Source: DASUPK01 sp963747425
Lineage (GTDB): Bacteria; Actinomycetota; Thermoleophilia; Solirubrobacterales; 70-9
Assembly (NCBI GenBank): GCA_963747425.1
Contig: CAVVFJ010000011.1
Span: 100,065 to 164,064, forward strand
Length of the DNA: 64,000 nucleotides
Direction of reading: 5' to 3'
The position numbers were made by a program, and so were the translations under genes. Under the pieces are notes generated by a model. It worked only from the letters and a program-made list of their open reading frames with translations. It did not search any database and had not been told where the DNA came from. How positions within the stretch are numbered: position 1 is the stretch's first letter; each line of letters begins with the position of its first letter. This document shows, piece after piece, positions 16,931 to 23,915 of the stretch.

Positions 16931-17332
16931 GTGGAGGTTCGCGAGGGCATGTCGAGCGTGGTTCTCGCCGTGGGTCCCGGTCACACGCTGCGAGAGACCG
17001 CGACGAAGATGACCGAGAAGGGAACCGGCGCCGCGCTGGTCTTCGACGACGAGTCTCCGGCGCCGAGGATCATCACCGAGCGCGACATCCTCAACGCCGT
17101 CGGCACGGGCAAGGACCCGGACGCCGAGAAGGTCGCCGATCACATGAGCGAGAGCGTCATCTCCGCCGAGCCCGCCTGGAGCCTCGAGCAGGCGGCCGAG
17201 GAGATGGTGCAGCGCGGCATCCGGCACCTGGTCGTCGTCGAGCGCGGGGAGCTCGTCGGCGTGCTCTCGATGCGCGACATCGTGCGCTGCTGGACGCAGG
17301 TCGGCGCGACCTCGTCCATGTCGCCGCCATAG
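16931..17332 (+). CDS. Two-CBS-domain protein
   Basis: 133 residues from GTG 16931, with AGGAGG 6 bases upstream. Two CBS repeats make one Bateman module: first SSVVLAVGPGHTLRETATKM to ITERDILNAV, then SVISAEPAWSLEQAAEEM to VLSMRDIVRCW. CBS pairs bind adenosyl nucleotides and often regulate a partner; this one stands alone. No partner is visible nearby. Confidence 0.88.
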   Translation: MEVREGMSSVVLAVGPGHTLRETATKMTEKGTGAALVFDDESPAPRIITERDILNAVGTGKDPDAEKVADHMSESVISAEPAWSLEQAAEEMVQRGIRHLVVVERGELVGVLSMRDIVRCWTQVGATSSMSPP

Positions 17333-17417
17333 GACGCGGCTCAGTTCCCACGGCGGTTGACGCGGTCGCGTCCGCAAGGCAGAATCGGGCCTACCAACAG
17401 CACGGAAGGAGACCGAC

Positions 17418-18020
17418 GTGTCCTGGAGCCTGAAGGGGAGCTACTTCGAGACCTGCTCGTGTGACCTCATGTGCCCGTGCAACATGTCTTTCGACCACGG
17501 CGCGACCTATGACTACTGCCGGGTCACCCTCGTCTTCAACATCAAGGAGGGCGAGATCGAGGGCACGGACGTCAGCGGCCTCAGCGTCGCGGCGATTGCG
17601 GACACTCCGAAGGTCATGACCGAGGGCAACTGGCGCCTCGGGATGTTCATCGACGACCAGGCAAGCGACGAGCAAATGGAAAAGCTCACCGCCGTCTTCG
17701 GGGGACAGAAAGGGGGTCCGATGGAGGCGATCACTCCCCTCGTTGGCGAGATCCTCGGCGCCGAGCGGGCGTCATTCGAGGTGGTCGAGGAAGGGCTGCG
17801 CCACAGCGTCAAGATCGGGGACGCGATCGACTTCGAGATCGAGGACATCGTTCCCTTCGGTGTCGAGACAGGGGAGCCGGTACGGCTCGTCGGCGTCTTC
17901 CATCCGGCCTCGTCGGAGTTCAACGCCGCCGAGGCGAAGCGCTCGAAGATCAGCGCCTTCGGCATCGAGTACGAGGGGAAGACCGGCATCTCGGCGTCCG
18001 AGTTCGCCTGGGCTGCCTGA
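17418..18020 (+). CDS. DUF1326 domain protein
   Basis: 200 residues from GTG 17418 with AAGGAGA upstream. The DUF1326 hallmark is at the start: GSYFETCSCDLMCPCNMSF, with clustered Cys that could bind metal. Later blocks are GNWRLGMFIDDQAS and QKGGPMEAITPLVGEI. The family often neighbours DUF2182 proteins, as here, which suggests a shared metal-handling role. That role is inference; no biochemistry is implied by the sequence. Confidence 0.88.
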   Translation: MSWSLKGSYFETCSCDLMCPCNMSFDHGATYDYCRVTLVFNIKEGEIEGTDVSGLSVAAIADTPKVMTEGNWRLGMFIDDQASDEQMEKLTAVFGGQKGGPMEAITPLVGEILGAERASFEVVEEGLRHSVKIGDAIDFEIEDIVPFGVETGEPVRLVGVFHPASSEFNAAEAKRSKISAFGIEYEGKTGISASEFAWAA

Positions 18021-18023
18021 GCG

Positions 18024-18947
18024 CTAGGGGGCGGGCATCCCCTTCTCGTCCCCGTTCATCCCGCCCTGGGATGGCGTCTTCTGATCGTTCATCGCTCCGC
18101 CGCCGCTCGAGTCTTCGTGCATGCCCATCGAATCCATCGCCTGCGCCGCCGCGGGTGAGTCCGGCAGGGTGAGTCCCGGCACCTTGTCGGGGACGAAGGC
18201 CACCGCGAGCCCGAGCACGACCAACAGTACGGCGACGGAGCGATTGGCCACTGCCTTCCAAGGCAACAGCTTCTCGAGCGCGATCAGGGCGGCGATCAGG
18301 ACCATCCAGCCGATGCTCATCACGCCGAGGGCGAAGAGCGCCGCCATCAGTCCCCAGCAGCAACCGACGCACCAGCCCCCATGCTCCATTCCCATCCGCA
18401 GCGCGCCGATCCGGCCCGAACGCCAATGCATGAGCACGAACGTCAGCGGATTCCGGCAGTGCCGCAGGCAGACGTCCTTGAGAGGGGTGAGCTGGTAGAT
18501 CGCGGCCGCGATGATGACCCCGCCGGCCACGTAGGGGCCGCCGCTGTCCCAGGTCAGGAAGCCGAGGTCGAGAGACCGCCCGATCTCGAAGAGCGCGTAG
18601 GCGAAGAGGCCCGCCGCCGCCCAGGTGACCAGGTAGCCGCCGACGAAGATCGCGGTGGCGCCGGCCTGGGTCGGCTGGCCTTTCCGCCGCTTTCCCTCTT
18701 CGATGCGCGTGTACATGACCACCATCGGCGCGATCGACGGGAACATCATCGCGGCCATCATCACCACCCAAGCCGTGAGCCAGAAGCCGAGACCGCCTAG
18801 ATCCGTGCCCGGGCCGGCGTCCATGCCGGCCATCCGGTCCCCTGTGATCGCCCAGGCAATGGCGGCGAGAAGCACCAGGCCGAAGATGAGGCCGAGCTGC
18901 ACCACGCTCGGCAGGGGGGGTACACGGCGGAGTGTCGCTGACTCCAT
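18024..18947 (-). CDS. DUF2182 integral membrane protein
   Basis: 307 residues with about six membrane helices. The DUF2182 pattern is clear: WVVMMAAMMFPS, YLVTWAAAGLFAYAL, QLTPLKDVCLRHCRNPL and MGMEHGGWCVGCCWGLMAALF. Met, His and Cys in these helices are likely metal (copper) ligands. The tail is Met/Gly-rich and ends MNGDEKGMPAP. It converges on DUF1326 with a 3-base gap, and lies 40 bases downstream of the small-membrane-protein/ctaB genes, so it may belong to the same transcript as heme A synthesis. Confidence 0.88.
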   Translation of the reverse strand: MESATLRRVPPLPSVVQLGLIFGLVLLAAIAWAITGDRMAGMDAGPGTDLGGLGFWLTAWVVMMAAMMFPSIAPMVVMYTRIEEGKRRKGQPTQAGATAIFVGGYLVTWAAAGLFAYALFEIGRSLDLGFLTWDSGGPYVAGGVIIAAAIYQLTPLKDVCLRHCRNPLTFVLMHWRSGRIGALRMGMEHGGWCVGCCWGLMAALFALGVMSIGWMVLIAALIALEKLLPWKAVANRSVAVLLVVLGLAVAFVPDKVPGLTLPDSPAAAQAMDSMGMHEDSSGGGAMNDQKTPSQGGMNGDEKGMPAP

Positions 18948-18987
18948 CGGCCTCTAATTATCCAAGAAGCCGACGTCGGCGGTCCGG

Positions 18988-19248
18988 CTACTCGGCCGGA
19001 GGTGAAACCGACAGCGGGATCGGGGCGGTGTCGGTGTGCTGCCGGTTCGGCATGCGGGCGATCTCGGCGCGATTCGCGCGCAGCCAGGCGATCAGCGAGG
19101 GAATGGCGATTGCGGCTCCGATGACGGAGTAGGGCCACCAGGCGAACAGCCCAACGATCACCGCGGCGAAGCCGAAGGCGAACAGGGCTGGAGCGACGCT
19201 GGGCCGCGACAGGTAGATCGCCTCGGTCGGCTTCGGGGGCTGGCTCAT
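18988..19248 (-). CDS. Small two-helix membrane protein of the heme A operon
   Basis: 86 residues: a polar head ending YLSRPSVAP, two adjoining hydrophobic helices (about residues 18-36 and 38-54), then a basic-polar tail. Size and helix pattern recall small actinobacterial oxidase subunits (subunit IV type), and the gene lies downstream of ctaB. Its start overlaps the stop of the 36-codon gene by ATGA. Assignment as an oxidase subunit is inferred from position. Confidence 0.55.
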   Translation of the reverse strand: MSQPPKPTEAIYLSRPSVAPALFAFGFAAVIVGLFAWWPYSVIGAAIAIPSLIAWLRANRAEIARMPNRQHTDTAPIPLSVSPPAE

Positions 19249-19355
19249 CGCAGGTAGAGGATCGCGACGTAGAAGGCCAGGGCAAAGACGAGCAGCGCCA
19301 GGCTGGCGGTGACCATGCCGGCGCGGATGGTGGCTCTGGCTCGCTCGCGATCCAC
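19245..19355 (-). CDS. 36-residue single-pass membrane protein
   Basis: GTG 19355 to TGA 19245. The head is charged (DRERARATIRAG), then one hydrophobic helix, MVTASLALLVFALAFYVAIL, ends YLR. It starts 11 bases after the ctaB stop and overlaps the next gene by ATGA, so it is almost certainly translated with its neighbours. Its size and context match tiny accessory subunits of heme-copper oxidases. No homology is claimed. Confidence 0.6.
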   Translation of the reverse strand: MDRERARATIRAGMVTASLALLVFALAFYVAILYLR

Positions 19356-19365
19356 GGGCGGAACC

Positions 19366-20334
19366 CTATAACCCTCGGTCGAGGGCCATCGCCACGAAGA
19401 GCAGCGCCAGGTAGGCGAGCGAGCTCAGGTAGAGGCGGCGCGCCGCGGGCCGCGACGGGTGCGCCAACAGGACGAGCGCGAGGCCGACGAAGCCCGCCCC
19501 CAGGGCCAGCGCGGCGATCAGGTACGCGGTCCCGAACAGCCCGGTGATGACCGGGCCGACCGTGACGGCGACCAGGAGCAGGGCGTAGAGGACGATCTGG
19601 TGCCGGGTGGTGGTTTCGCCCCGGACCACGGGGAGCATCGGGACGCCGGTGCGGGCGTAGTCGTCGGAGATCAGGAGCGACAGCGCCCAGAAGTGGGGCG
19701 GGGTCCAGAAGAAGACGATCGCAAATGGCCAGAGCGCCTCGAGGGAGAGGGTCCCGGTGGCGGCCGCCCAGCCCACCAGCGGCGGCATCGCGCCGGCGGC
19801 GCCACCGAGGACGATGTTCTGGGGCGTGCGGGGCTTGAGCCAGAGCGTGTAGACGAAGACATAGCCGAGCAGCCCGGCCGCCGCGAGGGCCGCGGTCAGC
19901 GCGTTGACCGTGATCCAGAGCTGGACCACAGCGACGACGCCGAGCGTCGTGCCGAAGAGCAGTCCGCGTCGCGGCTCGATGCGCCCGCTCGCCAGCGGCC
20001 TGCCCGCTGTCCGCGCCATGCGGGCATCTCGCTCGCGCTCGATGTAGTGGTTGATGGCTCCGGCGCCGCCGGCGGCCAGGTACCCGCCGAGGCAGGTCCA
20101 GAGGATGGTGGAGAGAGCCGGGCCGCCGGGGTCGGCGACGAACATCGTCGCCACGCAGGTGAGCAGCAGCAGGGAGATGATCCGCGGCTTGGTGAGGGTG
20201 ACGTAGTCGTTCGCCACCCCGATCGCGGTGCGCATCGTCCGGGCCCGCGCGTCGCCCGGAGTGGTGGAGACCTGCTCGCCGCCGGGACGGCTCGAGGGGA
20301 TCCGGTCGGATCCGGTTCCGAGGTGGACGCTCAT
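19366..20334 (-). CDS. ctaB: Heme o synthase (protoheme IX farnesyltransferase)
   Basis: 322 residues, a UbiA-family enzyme with about nine helices. The first Asp-rich site is in AINHYIERERDARMART (N-x3-ERERD-x3-RT) and the second in LLISDDYARTGVPMLP. It attaches farnesyl to heme b, giving heme o, the precursor of heme a made by CtaA. It overlaps the ctaA stop by ATGA. The N-terminal about 30 residues are poorly conserved, and an internal GTG could be the real start. Confidence 0.94.
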   Translation of the reverse strand: MSVHLGTGSDRIPSSRPGGEQVSTTPGDARARTMRTAIGVANDYVTLTKPRIISLLLLTCVATMFVADPGGPALSTILWTCLGGYLAAGGAGAINHYIERERDARMARTAGRPLASGRIEPRRGLLFGTTLGVVAVVQLWITVNALTAALAAAGLLGYVFVYTLWLKPRTPQNIVLGGAAGAMPPLVGWAAATGTLSLEALWPFAIVFFWTPPHFWALSLLISDDYARTGVPMLPVVRGETTTRHQIVLYALLLVAVTVGPVITGLFGTAYLIAALALGAGFVGLALVLLAHPSRPAARRLYLSSLAYLALLFVAMALDRGL

Positions 20335-21372
20335 GCCGCGGCCGCCGATGCCTCGGCCCGCGGCGCCCTCTCACGCCCCGCAGAGCCGCTCGGCAGCCAG
20401 GCGAGCTTGTAGGCGATCGAGATCACCGCCGCCCAGAGCAGGGTCCCCGTCGTCAGGTGGGCGACGATCAGCGGCCCGTGCTCGCCGAGCCAGACGTTGA
20501 GCGCGCCCAGCGTGAACTGGCAGAGCAGCAGCAGCGCGGCCAGAGCGAGCAGCCGGTCACGTGAGCCGCGCGCGTATGCGACCAGCAGCAGGAGGATGAT
20601 CGCGATCGTCGCCGCGTAGACGAAGACGCGATGCGTGAGGTGGATGTCGGTCAGCCGGTTGTTGCCGAAGGGCAGGAACCTGCCCGATCCGCACTCCGGG
20701 AACATCTTGCCGCAGGCCAGGTGCGCTCCGGAGATGTTCGGGCCGACGTCGTTGACGCCCTCCTCCTCGGTGCCGGCCATGTAGCCGCCGGCGACGATCG
20801 CGCAGAGCAGCAGCACCGCCGCTGTGGCCGCGTAGGGCTTCAGCCCGCGGACCGGAGCAGCCGCGGTCCCGGCTTGGACGGCCGCATCGGAGCGCGCCTT
20901 GAAGCTGAGCCAGAGCAGCAGGCCGAGCAGGATCATCGCGGTGCCGAGGTGGGCGGCGACCAGCTCTTCCGCCAGGCTGTGCTCGACCGTGAGCCCGCCC
21001 AGGCCAGCCTGGACCAGGACGAGCACGCCGGCGATCAGGGAGCCACGGAAGGCCCAGCCGTGTTCGCTCGCGCAGGTGCTTGTATGCGCGCCAGCAGAGC
21101 AGCGCGATCAGGATCACGACGACGGTCGCCAGCAGCCGGTGCGAGAACTCGATCACGCGGTTCTCGTTGCCGACGAACGGGATCACCTGGCCGCCGCAGA
21201 GCGGCCAGCCCTTGGTGCCGCTGCCACCCGGCCCGCAGCCGAGCCCGGACTGGCTCACGCGGACGATTCCGCCGACGACGATCAGCAGGAAGGTGACAAC
21301 TGCGGTGAGGTCTGCCAGGCGGCGAAACCGGCGGAGCTGCTCCCCGCCGCCCCCGGCAACGGGTCCGGCCAT
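20331..21372 (-). pseudogene. ctaA: Heme A synthase gene with a +1 frameshift near 21066
   Basis: From 21372 the N-terminal part reads LTAVVTFLLIVVGGIVRVSQSGLGCG, a CtaA hallmark, then REFSH-type VIEFSHRLLAT. Near 21063-21072 the frame moves by one base, and the rest follows in the new frame (EHGWAFRGSLIAGVLVLVQAGLGG, then HLGTAM, DIHLTHRVF and VAHLTTGTL). The conserved heme-ligand His residues and the Cys pairs (GCGPGGSG...PLCGG; ACGKMFPECG) are kept in the two frames. So the gene would work if one extra base were removed. Sequence error is the simpler explanation. It oxidises heme o to heme a. Confidence 0.85.
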
Positions 21373-21376
21373 GGCG

Positions 21377-23863
21377 TCAGGCTACCGGCTCTTTGGTCTC
21401 CGCCTCCGCGGGCCGAGAGGCGTCGTGGCGCCTCACCGCCTCGCGGATGTCGCGCAGCGGCTCGTCGCTGCGCACGTCGGGAACCACGTCGAAGTTGTGC
21501 GGGGGCGGGGGCGAGGTCGCGAACCACTCGAGCGTCTCGCCGCCCCACGGGTCGTGCCCGGCGGGGGTGCCGGACTTGACTCCGAGATACGCGTTGACGA
21601 TCGAGAGGACGATCCCGACGGCGAGGACGAACGCGCCGATCGTGGCGATCAGGTTGAGCGCGTCGAGGTTCATCGCGTTGATCGCGTCGCTTGCCGCAAA
21701 GAACTTGAAGATTTCGACCTGCTGCCCCTCGAGGCCGGCAAGGAAGAGCGGGATGAAGGTGAGCTGTGCGCCGAGCACGATCAGCGCGACCGACGGCTTG
21801 GCGAGCCCCTCGCTCATCGTCCGTCCGGTCATCTTCGGGAACCAGTAGTAGAGGGCCGCGAGCCCGCCGAGGACAGGCCCGCCGACCAGCACGTACCCGC
21901 TGGCCGCGGTCGATGCGGTGGTGTCGGCGAGCAGCCAGTTGACGGGGATCACGCTCTGGATCAGCTCACCGACCAGGCCGAAGCTCAGCGTCGAGATCGC
22001 GGCGAGCGCGAAGACCATCGGCGCGCGCATCCGCAGGACCCCGCCGGCGATGGTGCCGATCCAGTTGACGAAGATCGCCCCGATCGGGATCGCGAGGAGC
22101 AGCGCCATCAGCATCGCGCCGTAGAGCCAGCCGATCGGGATCGACGCGCTCATCATGTTCTGCATCCAGGCGAGCAGTCCGAGCGGCATGATCGCGGCCA
22201 TCGAGCTCATCAGCGCGCCACGGGAGAGCAGCGGCTTGCCGGAGAAGACCGGCAGGATCTCCGAGATCGCCCCGATCGCGGGCAGCAGGAAGATGAGGTA
22301 GCAGCCGGTGAAGAAGATCCAGCTCAGGTGCTGGTAGTAGATCGGCGCGCCGCCCTCGCCGGGGTCGAAGAAGACGCCTCCGAAATGCCGCTCCATCTCG
22401 AGCATGACCAGGGCGGCGAGCATCGCCGAGCCCGCGACGATCATCGTCCAGCTCGAGACCGCGCCCGAGAATGCGAAGGCGGGGAGCCTGCGCCACGCCA
22501 GCCCGGGCGCTCGGAGCTTCGCGATCGTCACCGCGAGGTTGATCGACTGGAGGACGAGTCCCAGGACGGTCAGGCCGACCGCCGCGATCCAGACGTCGAC
22601 GCCGTTGTTGGAGATGAAGACCGTGTCAGAGAGCGGGGGCCACGAGTTGAACCCCGCCTCCGGAGGCGTGTAGGCGAAGCTGACGTAGAGGAGGGCCCCG
22701 CCGAGGACGTAGAGCCAGACCGACAGCGAGGAGAGCCGCGGGAACGCGAGCGAGCGCGCCCCGATCTGAAGCGGCACGACGTAGGTGTAGAGGCCGAAGG
22801 CGAGGGGCAGGGCGAAGAGGACGATCAGGGTGGCGCTGCCGACCGAGAGCAGCCTGTTGAAGGTGACCGGCTCGATCAGGTCGTTCTCGGGCACGGCCAG
22901 CTGGAGTCGCATCAGCAGGTAGGCGACCATCCCGAGCACGAGGAAGGAGAGGGACGCCCCGATGTAGAGGCGGCCGACGTCCTTGTGGTCGGAGCTCATC
23001 ACCATCTCGAGCCAGCGCGGGCGCGCCGGCACCGGTCCGTCGGTGACCAATTCCGGGCGCTGCGGGGCGAGTGTGCGTCCGTCGCTCATCAGCTCTCCCC
23101 GTTCACCCGTCTGGACGAAGGTCTGGGCCGCCTGGATCCCCGCGGCCTGCTGCTCGAGCCAGGCCTGGTAGGTCGGCACATCGACGACGTGGACACGGGT
23201 GCGCATGGCGGCGTACGAGGCGCCCGAGAACGCGTAGCTGGCGCCATCGAAGTCGCCCGTCTCGTCGGCCTTGAACCAGGTCGAGTTGCTCTCGCCCGGG
23301 GTGGCGTCGAACTTGCCGCTCAGGCCGGGAACCCACCAGCGGTGCACGACGTCGGTCGAGCAGAGGTGCAGGATCACGGTCGTGTCGACCGGCACCACGA
23401 GCTCGTAGTAGGAGTAGGTGCCGTCCGGGTACTCGTAGCGCCAGATCCACTGCTGGCCGCACGCCCTGATCTCGAGCGGGGCCGACGAGGCCGAGGTGTC
23501 CGGCAGGGTGAGCGAGCGCTGCGCGGTCAGCGATGCCGTCGCCTGCAGCCCGTCCGGCCCGGACGCCTCGACCTTCTTGGCGTTGTGGGTCTCGATCACG
23601 CCGAGGACGAAGGTGGCGGCGACGATCGCGGCGAAGACGCCTGCGGTCCCGATCTGTGCCGGCCGCCGCACCACGAGGCGCCGCGGCTGCCGGCCACGGG
23701 CGGAGCGGAAGCGCATGACGAGGCCGACCAGGGCGAGGTTGATCGCCACCAGCAGCACGAGGCCGACGACGAGCATCACCCAGTACAGGGTGGTCATGTC
23801 GTCCGCGTTGGGCGAGTGGGCGGTGTGCGGGCCGAGCAAGGCGGGCGTGAGTCTATTACGCAT
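21377..23863 (-). CDS. Fused subunit II-subunit I heme-copper-oxidase homologue lacking metal ligands
   Basis: 828 residues from ATG 23863. Residues about 25-235 match subunit II (two helices, QQWIWRYEYPDG, STDVVHRWWVPG) and about 275-780 match subunit I (SSDHKDVGRLYIG, YVVPLQIGARSLAFPRLSS, ALYYWFPKMTGR). Aligned without gaps to the window's normal oxidase, CuA Cys/Cys/His become Ser209/Ser213/Tyr217 (His174 and Met220 remain); low-spin heme His becomes Gly342 and Gly656; CuB His and Tyr become Thr519 and Leu523; the His-His pair becomes Gln568-Asn569; heme a3 His becomes Ala654. Helix spacing is preserved and the frame is open. It cannot reduce O2. It starts the operon with ctaA 4 bases downstream, so a scaffold or assembly role is possible. 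Confidence 0.88.
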   Translation of the reverse strand: MRNRLTPALLGPHTAHSPNADDMTTLYWVMLVVGLVLLVAINLALVGLVMRFRSARGRQPRRLVVRRPAQIGTAGVFAAIVAATFVLGVIETHNAKKVEASGPDGLQATASLTAQRSLTLPDTSASSAPLEIRACGQQWIWRYEYPDGTYSYYELVVPVDTTVILHLCSTDVVHRWWVPGLSGKFDATPGESNSTWFKADETGDFDGASYAFSGASYAAMRTRVHVVDVPTYQAWLEQQAAGIQAAQTFVQTGERGELMSDGRTLAPQRPELVTDGPVPARPRWLEMVMSSDHKDVGRLYIGASLSFLVLGMVAYLLMRLQLAVPENDLIEPVTFNRLLSVGSATLIVLFALPLAFGLYTYVVPLQIGARSLAFPRLSSLSVWLYVLGGALLYVSFAYTPPEAGFNSWPPLSDTVFISNNGVDVWIAAVGLTVLGLVLQSINLAVTIAKLRAPGLAWRRLPAFAFSGAVSSWTMIVAGSAMLAALVMLEMERHFGGVFFDPGEGGAPIYYQHLSWIFFTGCYLIFLLPAIGAISEILPVFSGKPLLSRGALMSSMAAIMPLGLLAWMQNMMSASIPIGWLYGAMLMALLLAIPIGAIFVNWIGTIAGGVLRMRAPMVFALAAISTLSFGLVGELIQSVIPVNWLLADTTASTAASGYVLVGGPVLGGLAALYYWFPKMTGRTMSEGLAKPSVALIVLGAQLTFIPLFLAGLEGQQVEIFKFFAASDAINAMNLDALNLIATIGAFVLAVGIVLSIVNAYLGVKSGTPAGHDPWGGETLEWFATSPPPPHNFDVVPDVRSDEPLRDIREAVRRHDASRPAEAETKEPVA

Positions 23864-23870
23864 CGAAAAC

Positions 23871-23884
23871 TGGCCAGCTGGCCA
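23871..23884. promoter_or_regulatory. Perfect palindrome between divergent genes
   Basis: TGGCCAGCTGGCCA is a 14-bp perfect palindrome in the 52-bp gap between the divergent oxidase-like gene (start 23863) and the SCP2-R2lox gene (start 23916). It lies 8 bases upstream of the first start. It is a plausible operator for a dimeric regulator acting on both genes. Confidence 0.4.
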
Positions 23885-23915
23885 ATGTGCCGGATGTTCT
23901 GGCAGAATCGCCGTC

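Noticed and set aside
21377..23863. Reading the fused protein as a quinol oxidase
   Set aside because: Quinol oxidases lack only CuA; they keep all subunit I His ligands. Here subunit I has lost them all.
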